A stretch of 64,000 bases of DNA, taken from Usnea hakonensis. Its lineage: Eukaryota; Ascomycota; Lecanoromycetes; Lecanorales; Parmeliaceae. Numbering within the stretch: position 1 is the first letter of the stretch; each line of letters begins with the position of its first letter. Both the position numbers and the translations under genes were made by a program. The notes under the pieces are model-generated. The model was not told where the DNA came from. It made no database searches and saw only the letters and a program-made list of their open reading frames with translations. Where the stretch lies: assembly GCA_013423325.1 (NCBI GenBank), contig BLJB01000043.1:186001-250000 (forward strand), given 5' to 3'. Of this stretch, positions 23,864-35,997 are shown piece by piece.

Positions 23864-26800
23864 ATGTCTGGTGCCGAGGCCATGGTTGCTTTCGGTATCG
23901 CTACTAATGTCATCCAATTCATTGACTTCACGACGAAGCTGTGCGGTCGAATACGAGAATACGCATCGGGGTCCAACCTGCCGAAAAAGCTTGCCGCCCA
24001 AGCTGACCGTCTTTCAGACCTCGTGGACATACTAGAATCCTTGAGTAAGGCCTCAAATGATGGGATCTTGAGCGGCCAGACCCTAGCAAGATGTCAGATT
24101 CAAGCGCAGGAGTTGTCCGATTATCTGGATGATCTGAAAGGTGATGGTCAAAGCAAGAATTGGGCGAAGAACGCGAGACGAGCGTTCAAATCGCTGAATC
24201 GTGCTGATCAAATTGAAGAGCTACAAGGCGCTTTAGATGGCTTAGTTGGAACGTTGGGTCTCCAATTACAGGCTGATGCGAGGTACTTTACTGTCTCACC
24301 CGTCGAGAACTGGCTGTTGCCTGCTCGCGATGCTCATTGTTAGCTGTCGCTTCAGCTGATTAATTCAAAGAGCTACATCAAGCCAAATGCAAGCAAACAT
24401 CGTATCGGTCCTCGAGCGGCAGCTTGAGCAAACGTCGCTGATGAGCGATCTAAGGCAAACAGCAGGCTTGAAGGATCAGATGAACGAGAACGCCAGCTCA
24501 TTGGACAAAGCACTCTGGATGGTGTCTATAGGACGGAACCCTGACTTCGTTGGACGTACGGCGCTGATGTCAGCCTTAGAATCTAAGCTTGTGACCAGGC
24601 CGGATTCTGTGCAAATTGCGGTCTTGTGTGGATTGGGTGGTGTTGGGTAAGTAACATTCGTACATTCGGGTGTAATATATGGTTTACGGCCATCAAGATA
24701 ATTCATTTGCTCTTCCTGACGCCGTACGGTGTGTAGCAAATCGCAGATTGCCCTTGAGTACGCGTATCGCGAAAGGCGGCGATCCGCGAGCATATCGGTA
24801 TTTTGGGTTCACGCTGGGAATGCAGCAAGATTCGTCCAGTCTTACAAGCGCATTGCTTCCGAATTTCAGATACCGGGCAGAGATGACTTACAATCAGACG
24901 TACTCCAGCTTGTCTGCGACTGGCTGGAGGGCAAGTACAAGTGTAGATGGCTAATGATTGTTGACAATGTGGATGACCGCAACATGTTCTTTGAGACTTT
25001 GACTGACGCAGGGAAAGCTTTGAGGGAATATATTCCCCAAAGTTCGAGAGGTTCGATCCTATACACAACAAGAAATCGGGACATTGGCATGGATCTGGCT
25101 CTTGATCGGGCCCCAATTACTGTGCCTTCAATGGATGTACAAGAAGCTCAAGCGTTGCTTGGTCAAAGAATCATAGCAGAAACTTCAGAAACCGAGCAGC
25201 TTGAACTCCTTGAAGAATTGGTCTATCTGCCCCTGGCGATTGTCCAAGCTGCAGCTTTCATGGCCAAAAGACGCAAAAGTGTCGCAGAATATATCAAACA
25301 TTATAGGGGTGGTGAGTCGATAAGGATTAGGCTTCTTGGTCAACGGTTCAACTACCATGGTAGGGAAGCAAGACCACTAGAGTCGGTGGTCACGACATGG
25401 TGGATATCGTTCAATTACATAAAGACAGAGAATCCACGAGCTGCGGAACTTTTGTCAATAATGAGCTTTCTTGACCGGCAGGGGATTCCATTCTCCTTGC
25501 TGATAGCAGATGAAGAGAATGAATTTGATTTCGAAGAGGCTATGGGCTTATTGGAAGCATTTTCGCTCGTGACTTTAGACACGCATCGATGCGAATGTAA
25601 TGTCCACGGTCTAGTCACAGTGGCCGTCCGGGCTTGGCTTAGCGAATACGAGAATAAACGAGCAGCAATTGCTGCACAAATTTTGGATACAGTATCCGAA
25701 AGATTTCCAGAGGGCTTCTTTGACAGTTGGTCGACCTGCAGGATCTACTTTCCACATGCAGAAGAGGTCCTACGCTCCAGTGTTGGGGTTCAAGCCCCAT
25801 CATTACACGCGAGAGCGTCCCTACTCCTGAGCATGTCGACCTTTCTCAGAGAGGAAGGCAAGTACGAGGCCTCAGAGCTAAGAGCTGTGGAATCGATGGA
25901 GATTTTCGAGCGTCTATGTGGCTCTGAGCATCCAAAAACGCTATCCGCCATCGCGAGCTATGCAAATACTATGACTAAACGTGGCAGGTACCAAAGAGCA
26001 ATGCACTTACAGAGGCAGGTCTTGAAGTCAAGGGAGAAGGTGCTTGGTATTGGCCATCGGGCTACGCTTGAGAGTTTGAATGCTTTGGGATATGACCTAC
26101 AACAACTCGGTCATTACAAAGAAGCCGAGGAAATCCACCGTCGAGAACTCGTGGAGAAGCAGAAGTTCCTAGAGGAGCAGCCAGAAGATACTGGGATGCA
26201 GGAGGACATCACCATCGCAATGAACAATGTTGCTCGTGTTTTATCTCACCAACGCAAATTCATGGAAGCTGAACAGCTGCATCGACAAGCCTTGCATAAA
26301 CGCGAGCTTCTTGTGGGACGTCTCCACCCAGATGTGTTGATCACGCGTGGGGAGCTAGCCGGCACAATCAGGGATCAGAATAGGCTGGATGAAGCGGAAC
26401 AGATGTACAACGCTTTGGTGAAGGATCGGTTGCAATTGCTTGGCGAGCGCCACCCACATACACTTATCGCTCAGATCAACTTAGCACAAGTCCTTGCCCG
26501 CCAAGGCAATGGTCAGAAAGCAGGCGACATTTATAAGGAATCTCTGCGCATTCACCAGGAAGTCCTGGGTGTCAATCATCCTTCCACGGTCAACATTATG
26601 CACAGTCTAGCAGTCTCCGCCTCTGAAAGGAATGACCATTTGCAGGCCGTAGTTGAATTCAAGGCGGTCTTGGAGCTGCAGAAGAAATTGATTGGCACTA
26701 CTCATCCGCACACTATGGTCACTCGACGCAATCTCGCGGAGACTCTAAGACGGTCTGGAGACTTTGAACAGGCAGACAAGCTTGACGACGAGACCTTGGA

Positions 26801-27587
26801 TCTATGTAAGTCTTTGAGCGAAAACAAAGAATCAGAACAGCTAGCGACACTCGAAAATCGTGCCAATAGCCTCAGGGCTCACAAGCGGTACGAGGACGCC
26901 GAGGTGATCCGCCGTCAGGAGTTGGAGCTTCGGCAAGCTCGACTGGCTTCCGGCGAAGATGAAAAAGGAGTTCAGAACTGTCTCAACGGTCTTGCTTTTC
27001 TACTTGGCGAGCTGGGAAAGTATCATGAAGCCGAGCCCATGTATAAACAGATCTTGGACCTCAGGACCGTGCAGTATGGATCTGAGCATGAGGAGACTTT
27101 GGAGACGCTATGGAACCTGGCACTGGCCTACCGTAACCAAGAAAAGTTTGTAGACGCCGAAGAAAGATATACGCAACTCGTGGACATTCGGTCGAGGACC
27201 ATCGGCACGGATCATCCGAAGACCCTCGACAGTCTCATGCAGCTTGCATGGGTGCTTCAAAAACTACAAAAGTATCCTCAATCCGAGGAAAGGTACCGCT
27301 TCTCGCTCGAAGCGCGCCGCAGGGTCCTGGATCCGGAGGACCCAATCACGCTCCTGCTCGAGAGCAACCTCGCTTTGGTGCTCAAGTATCAAAACCGCGA
27401 ATCACAAGAGATCACACTCTTGTTCCGTCACGTGTACGAAACGAGAGTAAAGAGCTTGGGGCCAGACGCTCATCTGGCAAAATATTCGAGGTCGTTACTC
27501 GCGGATCATCTCCGGGATTTGGGACAACATGACGAGGCTGAGATTCTTCATCGGCAACAGCTGGATGCCGATGGAGTTGCAGAGTGA
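23864..27587 (+). CDS. Fungal NLR-like STAND protein: SesA-like N-domain, NB-ARC, TPR
   Basis: Three exons are inferred: 23864-24282, 24371-24646 and 24737-27587 (1181 aa). Residues 1-140 are helical, with NVIQFIDFTTKL and IEELQGALDGLVGTLGLQL, resembling the SesA-type N-terminal domains of fungal STAND proteins. The NB-ARC domain starts at about residue 205 with NPDFVGR. Its P-loop CGLGGVGKSQIALEYA is split by the second intron, followed by Walker B RWLMIVDNVDD, a GSILYTTRNRDIG sensor, and YLPLAIVQAAAFM in the GLPLA position. From about residue 430 to the end there are kinesin-light-chain-type tetratricopeptide repeats of about 42 residues (AEEIHRREL, AEQLHRQAL and similar, with HP in the loops). 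Such proteins act in heterokaryon incompatibility and other self/non-self responses. The ligand and outcome are unknown. No frameshift or stop is seen, so it appears intact. Confidence 0.88.
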
Positions 27588-27908
27588 GGGCCGTTTCCCC
27601 GGTTCTCGAACGGCACATCTCCCACGGTAGTGCCAACTAGAGAAATCATTGGCCGTACCTTGGCGGCTTGAAGATCGGTTTAAGAGGTTTGCTTCAAAGA
27701 GCCGCAAACCTGGGAGTTGATGGTTGAAATCTACATCATATTGTAGTGAAGCAACAGGACAGAAAGCTTACTTAGGCAAGCAGCATCAGCAAAAGAGTAA
27801 CGACAGACATTTCCACTAATCAAATCAACTCTAAACAGCATTCACACCCCCCCGCCTCTTCCCCCAAAAAGTTTCGGCTCCCCCCATCCCACCCCTCTCC
27901 TTAAAATC

Positions 27909-29099
27909 TCAAGCCCCCAACACCCCCATCCACCCCTCCTGAGTTCTCAACCCTGTCGAGTTCGAAAATCCCCCATTACCCGCAACCCCAACAAACACCC
28001 TCTCATCCGCCATGACCTGCGCCAAAACCTGCGCCAAACGGTCCTGCATCAACGCCGCCAGTTGCTCCACCGACGTCTGCAACCCGTACCGCACCGTGAT
28101 CGGCGAGAGCTCCAGCAGCGCGGTGAAAGGCGTGTTTGGCGCCCCCGGCAGGATGTGGCCCCCCGTGGATTGGATGAGGAGGTCCAGGAGCGGGAGCTCG
28201 ATGGAGAAGGTTTGCGAGGCGGATGTGAACGAGTCGATGCCGGAGCTGTCTCCGGTGGCGGCGGTGGAGAGGACGTCCGGGTGGGATTGAGCGATGGTGG
28301 GGAGGGCGAGGTAGAGGGTGCTGAGGTAGGCGTTTATTGCTGTTTTGATAAGAGGTTAGTTGGAGGAGTGGTATTTTGCGGCGGAGGGGGGGTAAGTTTC
28401 TTTTCTCTTTGGTGGTGTGGCTGTTTCTGGGGTTTTGGAAAGAAAAAGGGAAAACGCGAAATTTAAGGGATCAATTGGGGGTGGAGAGGGGGACTTACAG
28501 TAAAAGTTCCAAACGGCATAGAAGTCCAGTGGGCGGCCTGCGAAATCAATCGTCCGAGGCGCAGGGCACGTCCCATTGGCTCCGTCATAATTGATCTTGG
28601 AGCAGTCGGTCTTACCAGGCTTGTAGCCTGTGTGCAGCGAGAGGAAGCAGGTGGAGAAGGGTTTGCTGCCTTGACATTGCCCAGAAGCAGGGTCCGCCGC
28701 CGCCGCCGCCGCTGCTGCTGCCGGTTGAGTAGCGGCCCGCCTACGGAAGTTTGAGCCGTTAAAGTTGCCGGTCGTGACATCATCAACATCAAAAGGGTTG
28801 ACGGAGGTGTCATCGGTAGAGGTGACACTGGTACCGGAAGAATCGGCAGTTGCATTTTCGGCAGTTGCAGTTTCGTTCGTGTATGGGCTGTTGGCTACCC
28901 AGTCGTTGAAGTAGGCGGTCATGTTCAGCTGGAACCAACAGGCTGGAGTTGGGCCGGCTGCTATATTGTTGCAGTCGGTGGAGTTGGATGGCAGCGGAGA
29001 AGAGTTGGGGCGCCCGCTTGGTTGAAGGGGGGATGCTGAGGTGGTAGATGAGAGGAGGGCAGCCGCAGCGAGTGCGAGGAGGTTGGGAGTGGAATGCAT
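27909..29099 (-). CDS. Secreted Ser/Ala-rich protein of unknown function
   Basis: Minus-strand exons 29099-28499 and 28339-27909 give 343 aa. The start is followed by a signal peptide (LLALAAAALLSSTTSAS), with cleavage expected near residue 23. Several N-x-S/T sequons lie in residues 35-115 (NSTD, NMTA, NETA, NATA, NGSN, NGTC). An alanine tract of about nine residues encoded by GCC/GCG repeats sits near residue 130, after a basic RRR. Cysteines are paired across the first exon. The second exon is hydrophobic and aliphatic but without a clear membrane segment (SIELPLLDLLIQSTGG, ALLELSPITVRYGLQ). I do not recognise a family. An extracellular or cell-wall protein is likely; an effector role would be speculation. 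Confidence 0.75.
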
Positions 29100-30505
29100 G
29101 ACGATTGATGGGTTGGGGGTGAATGTTGTTTGGGATTGCCTCTGTTATTGGGATGGGCTTGTTGGTAAGATGGCTCTGCTGTGGGAATCAGGGAGATGAT
29201 GAGCAGTCTTATATAGATTTCCTCCCGATGTTGCGCGTCAAGTGATGGACTTTCATATCTGCCATGATCGAGCGCAGAGTCTAGATACATGCGAAATTAC
29301 AAGCCTTCCAGGCGATGAGCATGGACTTCTTGTGGAAAGGCAACGGCACTATTGAGGGGAAGCGCCATCCTGCTGAACATGGGATTCTTGAGAATCAAAG
29401 CCTACATGGTATCTTCCCGATCGGACGGCATGATAGCTGGATAGCTCGCCGTTCCCGTTGTTTCTCAATCTTCGAAGCCAACCAAATGCATAGGATGTAT
29501 CTATTTCCAGATCCTTACTGAAAACGATGACACATTGATACTGGCAACGATGGATATGCCGTGTCGGAAGAATGTAGCTCTTTCCAGAGCTATGTCCTGA
29601 TCGTGCACTGCAATTTCCCCCAGAAAGGACTCAGACGCATGACGTCCAGAAGAGGGGCAGAGGTCCTAAAAATGCCAGCTCGATACCCACATAGTGCTGC
29701 CCTTGCTAGCACAGAGATGGCACCGTTGTTCCAGGATATTGCAGTGTCTCAGTTGATTGGTAGAAATGACCCCTTCGGAGACTTCAATTAAGATTTCCGG
29801 TTCGCGTCAAGATTCTTCACAGCCTCAATGGAAACTTCCGTTCTGGGCCTCATCAGTCGTCTGCATTGGCTTGACTCATCCGGAAGTATACGCCGCATCA
29901 ACGAGACTCGGTAGCTTCAGCCGCTCGCATGAACGGTTCCATTACGGTCAAACTGGTGGGCCAAGAGAAAGGTACTTGGACCTTTTCGGGCTTGTAGCGT
30001 CCCGTGAAGTTGCTTGATGTGTCATGGTGGAGCCAACATTTTCCCCGCATTTCTATTTTCAGAGCTTGAGAATCTTGCCGAAAAGAGCCGCACCTTCTGT
30101 ATAAGCGCAGCTTTGAACCTTCTCAGAAGCTCCTCTCTGCAAAATCAGTACGGTTTACAGTTGTGGAGCGCGCTTGAGAACGACTATAAGCGACACGGGA
30201 CAATCGCAACGGCTGAGACATCACTCATCTTAAAACGAAACATTGGCCGAGGTGGCACGCGATGACGAGCTCCACATTGTCTGTTCTCACCGAGGTCTAA
30301 GGCACCACTGCTCATAGTTGCATGGGCTGTCGTTGCGGCAGAATGTTTGTCCCTTGGAAAGCGCGCTCTCAAAATCGATGTCCGGGTGAGACACTGCTGT
30401 CTATTGGTTCTGCAATTCTATCAGCTAAACGCAACTGTCATTAGATACACAAGCTTAGTCATGATCACATATCTGGCGGCCGTTTACTAGAAAACCAAAC
30501 ACATC
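29100..30505. other. Intergenic, no gene recognised
   Basis: About 1.4 kb between the secreted-protein start and the epimerase stop. Short open frames on both strands carry no known motif and do not join into a plausible gene. Confidence 0.5.
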
Positions 30506-31833
30506 TCAAGTCCACTTCTTGCCACTCTCACGATCCTTTTCCAATTGCTCCAGCAACTCCTTTGGCGGACTCTGCCTGTACCCTTGGGGGTTGTTCTTGG
30601 TCCATCGCCATAGGTCTTCACATGCATCCTCTAGTGTTCTCTCTGCCTTCCACCCCAGTTCTTCGTTCGCTCTCTTTGGATTAGCTGTCAGATCTAGAAC
30701 GTCTCCGGCTCTCCTTCCAACGACTTCATACGGCAATTGTCTACCCACCGCATCGCTGAATGCCTTGATCATGTGGAAGACTGTGCTGCCCTTGCCTGTC
30801 CCAAGGTTCCAGGCACGTACACCAGGATGATGATCGCGCAGGTAGTTGAGGGCGACGAGGTGACCCTTTGCGAGATCGAGAATATGTATGTAGTCACGGA
30901 TGGCAGTGCCATCGTGTGAGGCGTAGTCTACGGTCAACTCTGTGAGCATACGTTCACCGTAGGGGTGACCAACATGAGAGATAGCGGTCCTACCATCGCC
31001 GAAGACCAGTAATTTTTCCCGCTTCCCTATTGCTACTTGGGCAAGCAATGGAAGGAGATTGTATGGTACACCTTGGGGGTCTTCACCCATGACACCGCTG
31101 GGATGCGAACCTGCAGGGTTGAAGTAGCGGAGGAGAGCAGCGTTCCAGTGGTCACCGGACTTGCCCTCTTTCTTGAGATTATTGCGTTGGGCTTCGACAT
31201 GGTCTGTGATACAAGCTTCGACGGTAGATTTGGTGCGGCCGTAGGGGTTCGTAGGGCCGATGGGGCAGATCTCAGGGATGGGTATCATGTTTTCGAAGCG
31301 AGTTGCGTCACCATAGACAGTAGCTGACGAGGAAAAGACAATGTTGGAGACATTGTGGCGTGTCATGGAGGACAGAAGGCAGATGGTGCCGTAAACATTG
31401 GTGCGGTAGTATTCTAATGGGATTTCGCCAGATTCACCAACGGCCTGAAAGAGAGCAGCTCAGCCTCGAGAACCACCATGTCCTGTAATACCAAGCTGTT
31501 CGCGGTCTTCAATGGCGTACCTTGAGAGCAGCAAAATGAATGACGCTGTCAATGTCCGGATGCGCCTTGAAGATTTTGTCGAAGTCGTCCTCTTTTTTGA
31601 CATCGACATGGAAAAATTCAGGCCGCTTCCCGCAGATGAGCTCGATACGATTGATGGTTTCTTCCGACGAATTCAAGAGATTGTCAGCGATGACAACTTT
31701 GTAGTCTGATTCGAGTAGGGCGAGGGCAGTGAAGGAGCCTATGTAGCCTGTGCCTCTAGCATTGCATTAGTACAATTGAGGCTTTTGAGAGGGTCTGGAC
31801 TTACCCCGTGATGAGAACGGAGCCAACAGTCAT
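30506..31833 (-). CDS. UDP-glucose 4-epimerase
   Basis: Interconverts UDP-glucose and UDP-galactose (Leloir pathway; galactose for wall and extracellular glycans). Minus-strand exons are 31833-31805, 31755-31521 and 31444-30506 (400 aa). The Rossmann motif LITGGTGYIG is split by the first intron after ATCACGGG. Downstream are DNLLNSSEETINRIE, HFAALKAVGES, and the catalytic SSSATVYG and YGRTK (Tyr-x-x-x-Lys) pair. Later come LLRYFNPAG, YIHILDLAKGHLVAL and the usual end GYRQSPPKELLEQL. Unlike yeast Gal10 there is no mutarotase domain, which is usual for filamentous ascomycetes. It is divergent from the quinone oxidoreductase gene with about 620 bp between start codons. Confidence 0.94.
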
Positions 31834-32422
31834 AATGGCAGTAATTAAGGTGTATATGATATGAGTGTAGGCGTGTAATGACAGGTATACAGTACAGGAA
31901 TACAGGATGAATTATTTTGGCTTATGTATCAATATCGTTATTGAAAGTGAAAGCTGTCACCATCGGTCGAAATCGGTTTCTGCAATGCAGGGCAAAGCAA
32001 TCGTAAGGTATGCAAGACATAATCCCTGCCGACGATCATTCTGACGAGCATGAAACGTGTTACCGTTGGCTTAGCACTTGAATTGAATTTTAGGGCTGAC
32101 TGTTAAGTATTACAGTCGAATCGACCTTCTCAGGAGCTAAGGTACCTTGCGGCCTTTGACTACTTTCTTTCTTTATGCATTCTAATTACGATATCGAAGC
32201 AACCCGACCTGATACCACACATTGATCCTCCAATACATTGGATGAATTCTCAGAGTGAAAAAGTATGACTTTCCCACCCTGTCATTTTTCATTCTGCACC
32301 ATACTGCGATGGTGGAACTCTATTCTAGCCCCAATGTAGAAAAAGGCCGAAAATCCCCGCAATGACGATGCGCATGTCAAACTTCATACCCTCAATTCTT
32401 CCTTTCGGCCTCCTTTGAGCAC

Positions 32423-32437
32423 TGTATATATATATCA
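32423..32437 (+). promoter_or_regulatory. TATA-like tract before the quinone oxidoreductase gene
   Basis: TGTATATATATATC lies about 20-30 bases before the first ATG at 32456. It is well placed as a TATA box only if the downstream ATG at 32561 is also used, because the spacing to 32456 is very short. Confidence 0.4.
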
Positions 32438-32455
32438 CAATCGAAACATAATTGC

Positions 32456-33765
32456 ATGTCTTTCCCGCCGCGCCTCATCCCACTTAAAATACCTTGTCAA
32501 TTGACCAGACCAACATCTCGACTCTCCCTCTTCAGTAACCACTTCCACCAACCCCGCACCATGGCCTCTTCAACGCAGATACCCAAGACGATGAAAGGAA
32601 TACTGGTCGAGAAGACCGGAGGAACCGAGGTCCTGCAATACAAAACCGACCTGCCCGTCCCCTCGCCCAAAGAAGGCGAAGTCCTCGTAAAAAATGATTT
32701 CATCGGCATCAACTACATCGACACGTACACCCACCCCCTTATCCCCCACTAACCCTCCACACCCTCCACATACACTAACCCTTCCCATCCTCGCAGATAC
32801 TTCCGCACCGGCCTCTACCCCTCTCAAAAGCCCGAAATCCTCGGCAAAGAAGCCGCCGGCACCGTCGTCGACTCCCACCACTCATCCACCCCGAGCTTTC
32901 AACCCGGCGAACGCGTCGTCTGGATGGGTAGCTCCGGCTACGCGGAATACACAGCGGCGCCTGCGGCCAAGACGATCAAGATCCCGGACTCGATTTCCTC
33001 GCCGGATGCGTGTGCCGCTATACTGCAAGGGCTAACGGCGTTGACGTTGACGGAGGAAGCGTATGAGGTCAAGAAGGGGGATTGGGTATTAGTGCTGGCG
33101 GCGAGTGGAGGGGTCGGAGGGTGGCTGTGTCAGATTCTGAAAGCAAAAGGCGCGCATACTATCGCAACGGTGGGAAGTGAGGGCAAGGTTGCTGTGGCGA
33201 AGGAGAGTGGGGCTGAGGTTGTGCTGGTTGAGGGTAAAGACAATATTTTGGAAAAGGTGAAGGAATATACGGGTGGAGCTGGGGTGGCGGCGGTTTACGA
33301 CGGTGTGGGAAAAGATACGTTTGAGCGGAGTCTGGAGTGCTTGGCGAGGAAAGGGACGTTGGCGAGTTTTGGGAATGCAAGTGGGGCTGTGCCTCCCTTT
33401 GTCATCGCGTAAGACATATTCCTCTTCTGGTGATGAGGCTGGAGATTGAGGCGCAGAGAAGACAAATTGCTAATTCAATGCCTTTGTAGGAAACTAAGTG
33501 CGAAAAATGCAAAGATTGCGAGACCGACGCTATTCAACTATATCTTCACCCGAGAGGAATACGAGCATTACGCGAACAGGCTATTCGCGATGATGGCGGA
33601 AGGTGACTTTAAGACTCGCATACATGACACCTATCCTCTGAAGGATGTTGCTCGAGCACATAATGTAAGTCTTCACCTCGATCTTTTTGCGAAAGCCGTG
33701 ACTAACGACTGCACCAGGATCTTGAGGGTCGGAAGACAATGGGCAAATTGCTCATGACGCCGTGA
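32456..33765 (+). CDS. Zeta-crystallin-type NADPH:quinone oxidoreductase
   Basis: Medium-chain reductase (MDR) family enzyme reducing quinones with NADPH. Exons are 32456-32724, 32797-33408, 33490-33664 and 33718-33765 (367 aa). The first 35 residues are rich in Arg, Pro, Leu and Ser and could target mitochondria; a second ATG at 32561 would give the usual cytosolic length starting MASSTQIPKTM. The GroES-like fold has FIGINYIDTYFRTGLYP and KPEILGKEAAGTV. The nucleotide-binding part has VLVLAASGGVGGWLCQI (AxxGGVG), and near the end RPTLFNYI and EEYEHYANRLF as in yeast Zta1. The zinc ligands of alcohol dehydrogenases are absent, as expected. The gene converges with Arb1, whose stop is only 78 bp away. 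Confidence 0.92.
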
Positions 33766-33843
33766 ATAGCAAGCTAGTATCACTTCTTCTCTTGGCACCA
33801 ATGCATCGTTCTCCCCATGGTGATAACGCGACTACCTGCCTGT

Positions 33844-35997
33844 TCAGCCGTCGTATTGCGGTTCGATATCGAAGGTCTTCTCCACAATCTTCTCTGCGTT
33901 TCCTGGTACCTGAATCACTTTCTCCTCCGTTTCGCGGACGTCAATGGGAACGTCGGTGATCTGCACTTCAGAGATACCCCCAATTGTACTGTGATTGCCA
34001 GTGGCTTCCGTTGCATGACCCTTGTTTCCATCCTTTCCGTGAGTTTCATCTCCAGCGCCAGTCATTTCTTTCTTAGTATTCTCCAGAGGCTGTTCGCCAG
34101 GAGCAGTGTCATTATCCAGCATCTCATCGGCCTCGCCATCATCGCCTGTTCGGTCACTGGCCTCTACATCACCATTTGCAGCATTGCCCTTTTTCCTCAT
34201 GGGCAACCATTCCTTTTCCGGTTCTCTCCACTCTGTCATCAATTCGTTTGGCTGGAACTGAGAGAAAGAGCAGTGTACGCCGTCCAGAGAGTCGAAGTAA
34301 GACACCCCGAAGCTAAGCTCCGTGATAGTGCCTTCAAACTTCATGCCGACGACACATTTGGACAAGATCTCATCTTCAACCCAAAATTCGTAGTACTTTG
34401 GCTCTGGGACCTTTGCGGCGAGTGCTGCTTCCTCTTCTTCGGTGAGATCTTCGTCGGCTGCAGTGGGGATGATCCAGGACTTTGCTTTCATCTTGCCGGT
34501 GGGTTTGAGCTCTGCGCACTCTGGCTGGGCGTAGAAGTTCAAGGTTTCTTGATTGGCGAAGACAATATCCGTCACTTCGAAACCGGTGTTTTCGTTGACC
34601 CGAACGATTTTGGTGGATTTGTCTTTCACCTGCTGTTGGTATGTCGTGTGAGTGTCATCGTCGGCGTTAGCTGCTAACGCGTACTTGAAGACTTTACGGG
34701 CATGATGAGCACTCATGCCGATGCCGGAGTCCAAGTCCATGCCTTGCATCCATTCTTGGTTCTCCGACCACATTCCTTGATAAATACCACCGAAAATCTC
34801 CGAGCAAGCTTTGTTAAAGTCGCCGGGCAACAGAGGTTTACAGAGTGACAAACCCCAAAGCTCCTTTTCGGCCTTGTCGCACAGATTACGTGCGGCATAT
34901 ATCTGATCTTTGTATTCAGGACAGACATCATGATACAACAGATAGTTAAAGAAATTTCGAATGATGCCCACAAAGGACTTGATCTTCTCTTCTGAGTGTA
35001 GCTCAAAATGACAAGGGAGTACATCAGATCTAGAAACGAGTCAGTATCATGCCTTACGGACGGGAGTGCTGAGCTACAGGAATGATCCAAGACATCCTTC
35101 AAAGTCGACGACATGATCAGACTTGCCGATATCGATTTTGTCGGCGCCAACAAAAGTCGTTGCACGAAGGTCAGCAATCTCTGCGGCGGTCCTTGTTTCA
35201 TAGAATTCTGCGTCGAGGGCTCCAGTGAACATATTTGGTCCTGCTTCGATGCCACCGTGGATAAGATATTTGGTGAAGAGATTACTGCGAATGTTGTCAA
35301 GGTTGCGCTTCGCTTGGAAACGTTGAATTGCTTTCTCGATACGCCTATTTGGCAGTCAACCATCTGCTGAAATCTTATGCTTGAGTTCATACATACTGTG
35401 CGAATGGTAAAGAGCTTTGGACGAATTAGCGTTACCACTTCGAAAGAAATGAGGATTTCTCACATGTGATACATGCTCCTCTCTTCTTCATACTCGGCTG
35501 GTGTCACGGGAGGATCAACATAGTACTCCTCGAAGCCTGTTGGTTTGTTCTACGGATTGGGCTTGCATTAGCAGGGACTTCCTTTGACGATGGAATGAGA
35601 TAGTCTGTACCAGTCCTCGTTGGCCTTTTGGTTTTTTCTTATTCTTATTTCTTTTTTTGCCGCTAATTTCCATTTGCATGTTTGTCCCGTCAATGTCATC
35701 GTTCAGTCTATCTTCCTTCTCCTTGCGTTCTGGCACGGCTATCTCAAGATTCTCATCCACGTCGCTGAAGGCCTTATTGGGCTCAGCAACGGGCACTTCC
35801 TTGCTTTTGGACTCTGTATCGACAGAGGCGTTGCTATCCATATCTGATACCAAGTTGTGGTCAACCTCGGCCAGAGCAGTGGGATTCCCGGAGATGTGAC
35901 TATTGACAGTCGTATCGGAAATCATATTGAGCCCGGTCAAAGGCTCCGGGTCCACGACAGTCTTTGTACCAGTGTGCTGTAGCTGATCTGCCGCCAT
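33844..35997 (-). CDS. Argonaute-binding protein Arb1 (ARC complex subunit)
   Basis: Arb1 family protein; in fission yeast it holds Argonaute in the ARC complex with duplex siRNA and is needed for heterochromatin. Minus-strand exons are 35997-35611, 35549-35464, 35344-35078 and 35029-33844 (641 aa). An acidic N-terminal region of about 115 residues precedes a lysine-rich stretch (KKRNKNKKKPKGQRGL). The family core then follows: NKPTGFEEYYVDPPVTPAEYEEE, RIEKAIQRFQAKRNLD, FFNYLLYHDVCPEY, and LPGDFNKACSEIFGGIYQGMW. A KYYEFWVEDEILSKCVVGM segment follows, and the last about 110 residues are acidic and low in complexity. The joins restore continuous core sequence at all three introns (119, 61 and 48 nt). 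Recognition is from remembered family sequence. Presence implies that RNA-silencing machinery exists elsewhere in the genome. Confidence 0.85.
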
